A stretch of 64,000 nt of DNA from Trifolium pratense (lineage: Eukaryota; Streptophyta; Magnoliopsida; Fabales; Fabaceae): NCBI RefSeq assembly GCF_020283565.1, contig NC_060062.1, positions 18,696,127 through 18,760,126 of the forward strand. The letters run 5' to 3'. The position numbers were made by a program, and so were the translations under genes. Under the pieces are notes generated by a model. That model worked only from the letters and a program-made list of their open reading frames with translations. It made no database searches and was not told the origin of the DNA. How positions within the stretch are numbered: position 1 is the first letter of the stretch; each line of letters starts with the position of its first letter. Of the stretch, positions 10,301 through 22,069 are shown piece by piece.

Positions 10301-13300
10301 GAATCCAGATAATAATATGTCAATATGAATTTGTGTGGTTGGCTTTGCTAACTTGCCTATGCTTTTAAACTTTATGTAAACCCATCCATCCAATGAGTTA
10401 GCAGATAAAATTGGTTTGAATTTTGTTTAATTACAAAACATGTTCTAATATTTATATAAGACATCATATGTCTTCAGTTATATCTTCCATAAAAGTGAAT
10501 GATCATATAATTTTAGGTTTTAACACAGCTCATCTTACAACTAGAAAATGACAACTATTTCCTAACATTGCTTTGCTCTTGTTCTCAAACTTTTGGTGTC
10601 AGATTGGTTTTTGTTTGTGCATTTGTTACCACTTAATGTATTTCCCATAATTATAGGAAAATATTGGGGGAAAAGACACTGAGAAAAAAGAAATCAAAAT
10701 AACTGTGGTAGGGTATGAAAGGAGGTTACAGGAAATATGAATAAGAAATCAAATTGATGCATAATAAATAACACTACACCATTACCACGATGGCCAAAAA
10801 CATAAAGTAGATGTGAACCTCACTGTTTGCATCATATCCTATCCTTTCATGTACCTCCCACAAAACACTGCAGTTACATTTTACCGCCATGATATTAACT
10901 CATTTTCAGAACAGATATGATTTGGTGAGTGGCTAATTAAGTTGATTTAAACTTCCAAAAATGATGTGACAATAACAAAGTTGTTTTTGTGGCAAAACAG
11001 TGAAAATTTAAGTTGTTAATATGACATATTCATAGCTAGCAGTTTAGTATGTCACACTAGATATAGCCAAAGAAATTTAAGTTGATTTTGCCAATTTGAT
11101 AAAAATAATTTAAATGTGTTTATTTGATATTGTGAACTTTATAATATATATCATTTCTAGGGTCTTCACTATGATCACTGATTCATTTCCCTTCGTGAAT
11201 TTTCAGTTCTCAAGTTAATCCTTGCAGCTTAGCAGAGAAGAGAGCTAACATTACTACCCAGATATCTGTAAATTCCCAACCTGAACCTTCAGGAAAGGAG
11301 TCCTTTCAGAAATCAAAGATAACTTCCATAGAAGGGAATAAACTTTCTTCTTTTAAAGCTGGCAAGATTACATCTGCTCTTTCTAGCTTAAAGACTTCAA
11401 GGTCTGTACCGAGTTAGTTTCTCTTTTTAAACTCTTGTGGGGATTTTGAATGATGTCTTTTGCTATCTCAGGAACATTGGAGCTAACTCAGTGTTAGCAA
11501 CATCTTTACACCAAAAAGATGCAAACTCGTTGGGTAGTTCTGAACAAAGAAAAGAGATACAGGCTATTACTGCATCCAAGAGTGCTCATCTGACTGACGG
11601 TGGTGACAATAAAAAGCCTTCAACCCCGTTCTTGAAGCGGAAAAGTATCGAGGTTTGATATTTTTGTCCTTTTGAACAATTGATGGAAGAAATTATCATT
11701 GAGGGTCTGTTTGGGAGGGGGGCTTACTTTTCTCTTTTAAATTATACGGACACTAAATTATTTTTTGAAATCTGATTAGTGTGATTGAAGTATTATATAA
11801 TTATTTATCATGTTGTTTTTGATTTTTTTTTTAAATATCAAATATATTTTGAAATATAAACTTAGCCCCCCACAACCCTCCCTTCCAAACCCTCCTCCCA
11901 AACAGACCCTAAATGATTTGATGCCTATAACCTATGCCTTTGTTGCTTTTTTATCATTTAAGGTCATAGCTGCAACTGTCTTAATTTAATGTCTCCTACT
12001 ATATACTTTTGGTGCATAGAAATTCCCCTTGGCCCACACTCAACTGCATAACTGGAATTATTAATTATTTTCCATGTAAGAAAAGATAAAGACAATAAAG
12101 TAAAAACTTTGCAGAACTTTACTACTATATTACTCTAATCGGAGGATTGAGTACCTTCCGCTGAAAGAGAGAATTATCCTAAAAAAATTCTTAGAACACT
12201 TATAAGACTCAAATTTGTAGGTTTCTGAAGCAGATGTGACATCCTTGAGGCCCCTAAAGCGCATATCTCAGTCTCCAAGCAGGTCCTGCAGAACAGATTG
12301 ATTGTATTACTTTCTTTTGTTGTTGCATAGATTGTCTGTTCTTTCTTTTGTTGGTTCTTATGAGTAACAACATACTTCTTAACAATTCCAGAAATGCTGA
12401 ATCTAAAGAATCTTCAGAAAAAGTTGAACAGGTAAATTAACAAAGTTTGGCATTATTTTATCTGTTCTGTTGTCTTATATTTTGATGATTACATATAAAT
12501 GCAAGGAGAGTTGGGGATATTTAAGTGTAATAGTTGTTAGTATCAGTACTAGTTTTCTTTCTTCTTTTTCATAAATATATTAATCGAATTTACTTATATA
12601 TGAAAATCAGGTAGCCAGAAAGCCCAACGACTTCGCCTATTATCATTCAACCTCTGGACTTGAAAGTCCATCAGAAATTAAAGTAACAGAAGTGGAAATA
12701 CCTGATTCTGTGCTCATGGAAGATAACAGTAATGTTGAAAAAGCTGAAGCATATATGAAGGAACTTGAAAATGTGAGTGATCTTAACTTTTTTTGTCATC
12801 TATAGACTATATCATAAATTAAACTAATAAAAATTATTCAATTTACTGAATTATCAAACTCTTGTGAAAAGAAAAACAAATTCTTTCATCCCGACCCTAG
12901 TGATATGGTAATTTTATGCACTGGCAAGTTGCAGTGATTTTAAATTTGAGTTTTTTAACAATACTTGATGGTGATGAATTGATCTTTCCCATCCATGTAT
13001 CCGTTGTAATAAAAAGAAAACTGTACCTCGTGGATTCTTTCTAAATGTGATTACTTGCAGATTTGTAACATGCTGAAAAAGAGGCATGAGGAAGCAAAAG
13101 AGTTATTAGTGCGAGCCGTTGTCAACGATAATAACTTGCTGATGCTTAATCATCCCATTTACGAAGAAAAAATATCCTTCCATTCTTCTTTTCAGTCATA
13201 TCTTTCCATCCTATTTATAGAATATTAATTAAAGCTGGTTATTTCCTTAACATTTGTAAACATTCGGAAGGTTCAGAGATTTGCTTCTCAATTGATGTCT

Positions 13301-13318
13301 AAGGAGATTCAAACTTGA
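7393..13318 (+). CDS. At4g18490-like acidic/disordered protein, 14 coding exons
   Basis: Coding exons: 7393-7453, 7808-7934, 8242-8424, 8560-9381, 9548-9739, 9820-9954, 10095-10232, 11207-11401, 11472-11652, 12221-12282, 12392-12431, 12611-12772, 13061-13171 and 13262-13318. They join in frame to 2466 nt (821 aa) with no stop. The N-terminus ([16 protein letters not shown]) is followed by a conserved block rich in FDFD-type motifs ([40 protein letters not shown]). Then comes a long Ser/Glu/Lys-rich, probably disordered middle, and a short predicted helical C-terminus ([17 protein letters not shown] to [16 protein letters not shown]). I recognise this as the plant family called 'uncharacterized protein At4g18490'; no function is known to me. 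Twelve introns are GT-AG; the last (13172-13261) is AT-AC with U12 signals. The annotated second exon start, exon 4 acceptor and last exon all agree in phase. Confidence 0.85.
8472..8575 (+). repeat. tandem duplication of a splice acceptor
   Basis: A 31-bp segment that includes 'ttggtgtag' and the first codons of exon 4 occurs twice with a 73-bp offset (8472-8502 and 8545-8575). The downstream acceptor (after 8559) keeps the frame open. The upstream one (after 8486) would enter a stop after about ten codons. Confidence 0.85.
11702..11910. mobile_element. MITE in intron 9 of the At4g18490-like gene
   Basis: Inverted ends 'agggtctgtttgggagg' and 'cctcccaaacagaccct' enclose AT-rich DNA, 209 bp in all, inside the intron 11653-12220. 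The right end carries a longer CCCTCC-rich stretch. No coding content; the family is not assigned. Confidence 0.7.
13172..13261 (+). other. U12-type AT-AC intron
   Basis: The intron starts ATATCCTT (13172-13179), an exact U12 5' splice-site consensus. It has TTCCTTAAC (13243-13251), the U12 branch-site consensus, and ends AC at 13260-13261, about 11 nt later. Removing it joins ...YEEK to [14 protein letters not shown] in frame. Without removal the frame stops within 20 codons. Confidence 0.85.
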
Positions 13319-15302
13319 TCAGCATTAAATTGTCGAATTCAAAGGTATGTAGTCTATTCTGCACTATGCCATTTGTTGGGTTTTATTCGCCATTTGAATT
13401 TAAGGACTGAGTATACTCATAAAATTTGTATGATTATTTCTTCAGTGTTGCCTGGACTTGAGAAACATTTGCCATTTCCTTAAGATTAAAAACTGTAAAA
13501 AATTTGTCATCTTTTTGGTCTATTAAGGTTTCAAGTTTGTAAGAAGTTTATTGTGATGAATGTCACAACTCACAAGTCCATTTTGACATTGTTGTCATAT
13601 ATAGGTGTTGATGGAGTTAAATAACATTTTAGCTACGTAACAAAAAAAAGCTTTTCAGCCGAAGCCTAGGCAAGAATTCCTTCTATGTTAACCTTGAAGA
13701 AAAAAAGGTTTCGCAATTGATTCTTCATGTCTTTAAAGATTCCGGTGTCAGACATTTGATCTCTATAGCACAATGAGTAACCAAATTAAAAGAAAAATAA
13801 CACTAAAGTCAATCCAATTACTGGAAAGGAAATAAGGTTCTCATAATTTCTCTGTTTAAACAAGTTGCTACAATTTGTTGATTATGAAATGATTTGATAT
13901 AGAAATTTTCATAACTACAAAGTCCCGAGAAACAGAGCGAGGTTCCTGTTCGGTTATTCCTATATCCATCATATTTCACGGTCTGAATTATTAGTAAGTA
14001 AACTTTTGATACTATTAGTGTTACAACAATTTCAATAACGAATCCTTCTGTTGTCCTTGTTCCTTGCTTATGTGTCGAATTTCCATCCGTTCAAAATTAG
14101 CTTTTTCTTCTAGTTCCTTTTTTATAATGTCTTTGTTCCTAAGTCATATTATAAACTATATGCTGACCTACAAGGCATGGTTTATTAGACAAAAATAATT
14201 CCATCAGAGGAGACTTGAAAATATATTTTAGTCATTTTGTATGCTTGAATAGTATTTCGTGCTATCTTTTGTTAAGCGAGTGGAAGTTATCTTTATAGGA
14301 AATGAAAAGAAAGTTTGAAAATAGCTGCCAAAACAAAATCAGAAAAACTATGTAATTTTTGTTCAGGTTTTCTTGAGAACAACTTTTAGAAGTTGTGAGT
14401 ACAGAGTAAACATGAATTAGTTTTACAATGTAATCTTGGATTAAGTTCTGACTACTGTGTTCAAGCAAGCCTATTTTACTTTAAAGGCAAACTTATTTTA
14501 ACTTATTTTTATTTTAAACTTATTTTTAACTTTTTTTTTTGTTACATATTTTAACTTATTTTAAACAAGCAACCTTTGGTAAATCTGGCGTACTTATTAA
14601 ATACCGTATTCCATCTTCCTTTTTTGGTTTAAATTCTAGAAAAAGAAAGATGAAACACCGAGTAAAATGGATCCATACTAGTTTTTTTTTGACCAAGTAT
14701 GCATACCAGTTATCTCTACACAAACACCACTTAAAATGCATAATCTGAACGATTAAGTGAGTAATCATGTATGTTAGTTAACTCCAAAATAAGTTTGAGA
14801 ATTGGTCATCATAGATGGGACTCTTCAAAGGTCAGAAGGCAACACGACTGAGAAATGGGATACTCGTCTCAGTCAGACTAACCTTTTTTTAATATTATTT
14901 TTTCCATATACGACATAGAAACACACTCAGTAGGCAACTATTAGCACTAGGGAGGAGAATGATGTGGTTGAGGATCGAATACAAACAATTTTGGCTTTAC
15001 ATATAAATCCAAGATGTATCTTTTTAACATATGTCCAAACACAGATTCGTATATTTAACATATATTAAGGACGATGAAAGCTTTTAGCCTTTTGGATATT
15101 AGTTGGAAGTGCTCATTAAGATACAAAAACAAATTGCGCGGCATACTCAGATAATTGTTTTGATGTCCTTGGACTTCCACTTGGATTACTATAAAAAAAA
15201 ATTATGACTAACCATGTTGCTTATATATACGTTTCCTTCCTTGCTTTAATATAGCAAAGTGTCTAGCTAGCAGTCTTCGAAATCTTAAGGTGGAAAATTA
15301 CA
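13319..15302. other. 3' flank and intergenic DNA
   Basis: It holds the 3' UTR of the previous gene and AT-rich DNA. I see no gene or defined element. A TATA-like 'cttatatatac' near 15221 lies about 80 bp before the CLE start. Confidence 0.4.
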
Positions 15303-15653
15303 ATGGCAAGACTAAGTTTCTGTCTCTGTACTTTGCTCCTGTTGCTTTCATTCTCTGTGTCCGAGACTCGGCCACTGAGGAATCGTGATCCATTTTCTTT
15401 TCATTTCCCAGCTAGCTCTGGTCATTTCATTGGTACTGTCAAGCACTACCTTTATTCAGGATCTAAAGACAGAAGCCTCGCAAAGATAGGTAAAGTATTG
15501 AACACAAGTGCTAAGGTCTCTTTCAGCATTAGCTTTAGAAAGAGCAATGCGACAAGAAACCAGTACTATAAACCCCTTCGAGTGAGTCCAGGAGGCCCAG
15601 ATGGGCACCATCATTTCAAAGTAACTGCTACCGGAGGACATGAGAGGAGATAG
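15303..15653 (+). CDS. CLE-type signalling peptide precursor, non-canonical
   Basis: A single-exon 116-aa secreted precursor. It has a signal peptide (residues 1 to about 20, LCTLLLLLSFSVS), then the junction SETRPL shared with the second CLE gene, a variable basic region, and the 12-residue CLE-like motif RVSPGGPDGHHH at residues 93-104 (15579-15614). Mature CLE peptides are ligands of receptor kinases that control meristem, vascular or nodule development. Two oddities: position 9, normally Pro, is Gly, and the motif is followed by 12 more residues (FKVTATGGHERR), whereas most precursors of the AtCLE1-7 type end at the motif. The ORF is intact. It could be an active divergent ligand or a gene losing function. 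Confidence 0.85.
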   Translation: MARLSFCLCTLLLLLSFSVSETRPLRNRDPFSFHFPASSGHFIGTVKHYLYSGSKDRSLAKIGKVLNTSAKVSFSISFRKSNATRNQYYKPLRVSPGGPDGHHHFKVTATGGHERR

Positions 15654-16534
15654 ATCAAATAGCATGGTTTAAAATGAAGAGTCGCTTCGTAAAATCATCT
15701 TATGATTATTAAGACACAAGCAAAATTATCAACAAAAAGTCTTCGTTTAGCACTGAAGAGTGGCATTGATGGCACCCTTAAGGTTGAAGGAATATTTTGT
15801 CAGAACTTTTAAGTTTGTAATGAATCTTTTAATCCCAATAAATAAGAGATATTTTGCCTTTGCTAATTTGCCATTACATTGTCAGAAATAATGATTACAT
15901 AGTATCAAACCAAAAGATGATAGAGACAAAATATTATGCAGACCATTGATAATTGGTAATTATTATTGTGAATAACCATAACCATCGCGCTTCTACTGGT
16001 TTGGATAGGCCTCTGTTAACCTGTGTTCTGGTTATCTCTGTTATTCAACCTTGCTGTTGATACTGTCGTAGTAGCTAGCTTAATTACTTTGGTCATGGAA
16101 CTTCCTGGTACAGGAATATTGCAACTCAAAGCAGTGCTTTTGCTATTATAATATTTCTACTTGTTCCATTGATTCAATTTTTCCTTAAAAATAGACTATT
16201 AAAAGAGAAGTAACTTTTAATATAATATGATAGTTTGATCTTGAAGAAAGCAGATATATCATCTTTACCAATTGATTTCACTTAGTTATACCGACACTTG
16301 TATTTAGAGAAAAGTTATTAATATAGTACTCTTTTTAATATACGTTGTTATTGTTAGGTACTAAAGTTTATGAGATTTACCAAGTGGGTCTTATTAAATT
16401 GGAAATAAGATTCTCATCATTTTGTTTGTGTTTATATTATAGGAAAGATCCTCATCATTTGTTGATATCCATGTAAATTTCAATGGAATGCCTTGTTGCC
16501 AGCATTGTTTAAATTTCGTTCACATCTTCACTCT
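15654..16534. other. CLE 3' flank and intergenic DNA
   Basis: 'cccaataaataagag' near 15834 is a plausible polyadenylation region. The rest is AT-rich with no recognisable gene. Confidence 0.35.
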
Positions 16535-16544
16535 GATATTTGTG

Positions 16545-17619
16545 GAGTAATCAGTCAATTTAGTCCCTAAACTATTACTCTCTCACCAACTTAGTCCCTA
16601 AACTATTAAAACCAACTAAAAGGTCCCTAAACTATATTCACATCCTTCAATTTAGTCCCTAAACTATTTTCCATCCATCAATTTAGTCCTCCGTTATATT
16701 TTCCTTTAACTGTTCTTTAAAACCCTAAAATCCAAAAGCTACTTTTACGCTTATATCTCTCTTCTCGATCAACTCTCTCAAATCATCTCAATCTGAAAAC
16801 CCTAGCGCCACCTATACGCTCCAATTCCGGTTGTCGTCGTTGTTTTAAGGTACGTTTTTCATGCCAACTCCAGGATTAAGCCGAGGATCACGCAATGAAG
16901 GACCTTCTACTTAGTGCTTTTGTTTGATTGTTGCTTATAATATTTGGTTTTTTGTAATGATGCATGCTAGTTTTCTAGTAATGAAATTATGGTTTATGAT
17001 TAATATTGTTCTTTAGTTAACTATGGATTGTGATTTTAGTTAGTTCTTTTGATGGATAATGGATTTGTTGACTTATGTAATGAATTTGATGGATTATGGT
17101 TTAGTTGATTTATGTAATGAAGATTATGGTTTATGGTTTAAATTATGGTTAAGTTTGTTTTTTGGTTTTTGTTGATTTAGCAGTAATGTTTTATTTGGTT
17201 TAGCAGTAATGAATTTGTGTTGTTACTAGGTAGTGAACGAATTTGTGTTGTTACTAGGTAGTGAACGAGACAAATGATGATTTAGCAGTAATGAATTATG
17301 TTAAAAATGAATTTGATTTAGCAGTAATGATTTAACAGTGTTGTTACTATTTTGTTGTTTTTAAAGATAGTTTAGAGACTAAATTGAAGTATTTTTTATA
17401 GTTTAGGGACTACTAACAGTCACTTAACGGAAAAGTTAACTGAGGGACTAAATTGAAGGATGTGAATATAGTTTAGGGACCTTTTAGTTGGTTTTAATAG
17501 TTTAGGGACTAAATTGAAGGATGTGAATATAGTTTAGGGACTTTTTAGTTGGTTTTAATAGTTTAGGGACTAAGTTGGTGAGAGAGTGATAGTTTAGGGA
17601 CTAAATTGACTGATTACTC
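16545..17619. mobile_element. non-autonomous Mutator-like element, 10-bp TSD
   Basis: A perfect 10-bp direct repeat 'gatatttgtg' flanks the element (16535-16544 and 17620-17629). The ends 'gagtaatcagtcaatttag' and its inverted copy extend into several copies of 'tagtttagggactaaattg'. The 1075-bp body has no transposase. Its left interior (about 16690-16870) looks like the 5' UTR and first intron of a gene ('aaaaccctagcgccacc'), possibly captured host sequence. A 26-bp direct duplication occurs near 17216-17268. Confidence 0.85.
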
Positions 17620-17629
17620 GATATTTGTG

Positions 17630-19934
17630 AGATATAAAAATGATATGAAGAAAGTAGGTTGTCCTAATACTAGGATAATATTTGGTAAAATACTAGTACT
17701 GTAATTCATAAGAACTTTACTAACGCCCAAACCATTTGAGACAATTACATAGGAATGGATTGTCTGTGTAAGGAGATATGAACTAACCAATTGGGAGGCC
17801 ATAGGAATGGTCCAAAGTTAGGCGTTCCGTACAAAGGTTCACTCAGATTTGAGATTCTATAGTGATTCTAAAAGTAGCTCTATTGTGGGTTTTGAATGAG
17901 AATCAGTGATATATTATTATATTGATATGCAATAACTGTGTGTGTGTGTATACTATATATTAATCAGCCATGATAGTATGATACTATCTAGTATTGGACA
18001 TTTAGAAAGAAACAAAAAATAATAACATCAAGTGGAAAATACACTTTATAGATATGCTAAACTACTGTACCTAAAAAATAGATATATGCAAGTCAATGAC
18101 CATAAGCATAATGTTAAGTGTGTGAGAAAGGTGAAAGGCACACTGATGCCAGTTAAGCAGTGGATTGTGAGGATAAGGTTAAGAATATAAATGATATTTC
18201 CTCTTATCAAAGTGGATTTTCCCTTGAAATTAATGATATAATCCTCTTGCAGTAGCACCCAGTACTTAACAGTTAAATGTCTCAAAACCACAGATTAGTT
18301 GGATCCATCTACTAAAAAAGAATAAAGATGCATGCCTCCGAGCCAGTATTAAATAGCTAGTGAGCTGTGTAATAAACTTAACTATGCATGCTAAGGACAG
18401 GGTCGGTCACTCGGTCTCTTATACAATGCCGACCAACATTTACAAATATTGAAACTGGAAAGCAGTTGCAATTAGGTTTAGTTTTTATTTATTTTTTCAA
18501 TTTATTCTTGTTATTATTTACTCAGTACCAAGCCATGAGTCTCCACTCTCAAGTAATGTTACCCGCTTAGTGGCCATTTGGCAATTGGCAATTGGTAATA
18601 CCAAACTGCTAGCTAGCTTATACCATAGTGAATGACAAACTGCTTGCCTATATGATCAATATGATCAAATTAGAGTAGTTTAATTTGTTTAGAATTCTAC
18701 TCACGAGCTTATAATATTATTTAGAATGCTAATTTAATTAGCAAATGAGTTTATAATTTATAGTGCATCATACATTTTTTCGGTTTTACTTTTACTATCT
18801 TACTCATAATTTATAGTGCATCATAATTTTACTATCTTACTTAAAACAATCTTTTTATGTAATTTTATATTTTTGAGTTAATTTAATCGTTAATTTTTTT
18901 TATTCAATTTAATAGTTAATTTTATCAAACATATAAATTTAATCAGGTAGTTCATTTACTATCCGCTAAACTCATTAGCTATGCATAAGGTATAAGTTAG
19001 CTTATCTGTAATCGATCACTTTTTTACTAAAGGATAATCAAAGAATTTTAAGACTTGTGATGAGATTATTTAATACATCAAACCATGTCTTATCACCCCA
19101 TGGTTCAACAATTTTTAATACCTCAAACTATGTCTTATCATCCCCACGGTATTTGCTGCTCTGTGCGCATCCTCTGCTTTGCAATTTGGAAACATTGTTG
19201 TGGCTGGGTGTTGAATGCTTTTATTTAGTGTTTTTACGGACAAAACAACAACTTATGATGAACTACACATACAGAACTTGATATATTTTATTTACCATCC
19301 CTAACATCTCATATTTTCTGGACAAATTAACGAAATTTTAAGTAACAATCAATGAGAATATTTGAGAATATTTATCCAACAATCAATGAAAATAAACCAC
19401 ATAATTAGTAGATTTGCACGTGGATATCTACAACTAACTTTTAACGAGTTTTTATAATTTTATTAGTTGTTGATTAAATACCCAAATTATTATGAAAGTA
19501 TAGAAAAAATCTTTATTTAGTAACACTTGATAATATCAAAGGGTTAAGAAAGAGCAAGTACTGGTCACTAGTCAGCAACTACTATAGGGATATCGTAATT
19601 TGGAGGGGTTGTAAAGTGGATATGACACATCAACTCTAAATTACCATTGGTTGATCCTCCTGTCTTTGCAACTTGCAGCCGTTTTACTCGTCTGGCTGGC
19701 ATTGCCACCAAATTGAACAGATGATGATGATTTCAGCTAATTCATTTAGATCAGATACACTCAACCGCACTTCAATTTAGTGACATAGTATATAGTATTC
19801 ACAAACATATATAATAAAATAAAATAATATTACATTTCTAACACAAACTATATAAATACCGGCCAATCCTAGCTATAATATTTCATACACAACACAAATG
19901 TTAAATTCTGCTAAACATATATCGGATATATATA
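17630..19934. other. intergenic DNA upstream of the second CLE gene
   Basis: No gene or complete element is visible. A TATA box 'actatataaatacc' at about 19847-19860 lies 75-85 bp before the CLE ATG. Confidence 0.45.
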
Positions 19935-20153
19935 ATGACTAACCAGACAAGAATTTTAGGTTGCATTTTGTTAGTGTTGGTTCTAAGTTATGGAAGTGAA
20001 ACAAGGCCACTGAATCCAACAATGGTAAGTGATCATCATCATCATCATCATCACATGATATTAGGAACATCCATAGAACCAATTGCAGAAGAAGGTGGAA
20101 AAAGTGAGGAGCAAAGATTGAGTCCAGGTGGACCTGATGCTCAGCATCATTAG
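19935..20153 (+). CDS. CLE signalling peptide precursor (AtCLE1-7-like)
   Basis: A single-exon 72-aa precursor. It has a signal peptide (residues 1 to about 21), then SETRPL as in the gene at 15303. A run of seven His precedes an acidic linker, and the CLE motif RLSPGGPDAQHH forms the last 12 residues (61-72), directly before the stop. The motif differs from the common RLSPGGPDPQHH of AtCLE2-type peptides by Ala for Pro at position 9. It is predicted to be processed to a secreted 12-13-residue ligand acting in root or shoot. The shared SETRPL segment, motif style and 4.6 kb spacing suggest the two CLE genes are tandem paralogues. Confidence 0.92.
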   Translation: MTNQTRILGCILLVLVLSYGSETRPLNPTMVSDHHHHHHHMILGTSIEPIAEEGGKSEEQRLSPGGPDAQHH

Positions 20154-20476
20154 TAATTTTACTTTCTAATATTCATAAACCTCTGTGTATTGTCAATGTC
20201 TTATTGAAATTAATAATTGGTTTATATGAACTTGTACAAAATTTGGATGTAAATGGTCCTTACCTTCTCTTTGCCATATTTGGATGAACTATGTCAGGAA
20301 ATATGTACATAGTAGATGATAGTATGTTTTTTTGGACGGAAACAAGCTTAATTAGTTCATTTAAATATCAATAAGGTTATTAATACAAGCAGGGATATCA
20401 ATAAATATGTTGAAACTAGTTATAGATGCAGCCACTCTTGTTAGAGCATGAACAACTTCATTGGCTTATTTTCTAA

Positions 20477-21010
20477 CTAGAAGCTTACCTGTGCGATACA
20501 CGGGTCTTATGCACTATTTTATAGTATAACGTCAAAAAATTATTTGTATAAGTAGTAAATTTAAAATTGAAACATTAAGTATTATCAAAATAATAGTAAC
20601 AATAAAAGTTATCTAAAGGTCGTATAGATGTTAAATATGTATTTTATACATTTAAAAAATTTATTTATACATCACATTTGAAGTTACCTTGGTAGCTTCT
20701 TCGTTAACATTGGTTAGAAATATCTTTAACTCATTCTTTAAAATAACTTTGGAAATTACAACATATAATTGACCATGGAAAACAATTGATGTTGAAACAT
20801 AAGTTTTTTTTTTTTTTTATATTATAAATCTCATTGTAGGATTTTGAGTTGCATAAATTACTTCATTATCAAATTTGTCATTTATATTAATTTGAAACTT
20901 ATTGGAGCAAAGATAAACCAACTTAACCCGTACTAAAAATCGGATATGATAAAAATCATGCAGAGCATACCAACCATTAATTAGTAAATTTTATTTTATC
21001 TATTTTTTTT
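20477..21010 (-). mobile_element. Helitron 3' portion with helicase remnant
   Basis: Read on the minus strand, an imperfect hairpin (20488-20504) is followed by CTAG (20477-20480) and T, a Helitron 3' end. Upstream on the same strand, 20668-20803 translates to a decayed helicase C-terminus with a recognisable FHGQLYVVISKV, compared with the GQLYVAxSRV of Pif1-type Helitron helicases. The 5' part and Rep domain are not visible; the right border is nominal. Confidence 0.65.
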
Positions 21011-21872
21011 ACTAACATTAGTAAGTAGTCCTGACAGTCGACCTACTCCTTATATACACAAAGATTGGACAAAAGATTAACTATTTTGAACAAAAAATAA
21101 TAAAATACACAAAATAATAAAATCAACAAAAAAACTTTATGTACACCAAACATCGTACAAGACAAAATTTGTTCAATACCATAAACATTTGTTCTGTACT
21201 GTTCTGTCATGTATTGTTCTGTCAAGTATTTATTACGGATTAAACGGACCCAAAGTCCCATAAAAAAGTTTTAGTCAAAGTAAAATTATATTTTCAAACA
21301 AAAAAAAGTAGATAATTAGTTTTATTTTATGGGTCATGCACCGGTGCCCCGGGGCACTGGTTAAGGAAACTAAAAAAAAATTAAGTTGAAAATAAAACTA
21401 TTTAAACTTTCGAGAAGTTGACTGTACAAGTTTCGATGTCATATTACTATATTTTATAAACAAAGAAAAATTTGGTTTAATTTTTTTTATTTCTCGACAG
21501 CTTTGCTTCTCAAATTATTTAAAAATATATAGTTAAGATGCTCATTATGCTCATAAATTATTTTCATTAATTAAACCAATTGGAAATAATCAAACAAAAT
21601 ATAAGACTAGACTCATGAGTCCAGAGCATATATGTATATGCAAAGCAACTTCACAAAACATTTTTTTTTGGAAAGGTTCATAAACATTTTACTAATAATA
21701 AGTTAATACAACTTTCATTATTTTTTATTTAAAATCATATAAACAAAGAAGCTGAAAGTCAACAAACAAGTGACAAAGTATAATCAATATTTAACTAGTT
21801 TAGGCCTTCAAGGCGATTAGAGTTGTACACTATTTATCATTTACTAATTTTATGTATATAGTATAAAAATTT

Positions 21873-21874
<2 letters not shown>
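21011..21874. other. intergenic AT-rich DNA
   Basis: No gene seen. It may include more of the degraded Helitron, but nothing diagnostic is visible. Confidence 0.35.

Positions 21875-21922
<48 letters not shown>
21875..21922. repeat. (TA)n microsatellite
   Basis: Alternating TA tract directly abutting a Stowaway MITE. TA alternation resumes for a few units on the other side of it. Confidence 0.9.
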
Positions 21923-21923
<1 letters not shown>

Positions 21924-22069
21924 TCCCTCCAGTCCTTAATATAAGAGAAGTTTTACTTTTTAGATTCATTGAGAATCTAATGTATGTAGTCAATAATATA
22001 GACTAGATACATTGAATTCTCAATGAATCTAAAAAGTAAAGTTTCTCTTATATTAAGGACCGGAGGGAG
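21923..22069. mobile_element. Stowaway MITE, 147 bp
   Basis: TIRs 'ctccctccagtccttaatat' and the inverted 'ctccctccggtccttaatat', flanked by TA on each side (Tc1/mariner-type target). The inner arms 'ttttagattcattgagaat' / 'attctcaatgaatctaaaa' make it a near-complete hairpin. Confidence 0.92.

Noticed and set aside
15579..15614. Reading the SPGGPD peptides as CEP (C-terminally encoded) hormones
   Set aside because: The motif fits CLE (R-x-S-P-G-G-P-D-x-x-H-H) at every anchor; CEP motifs have a different N-terminal half and end GxGH.
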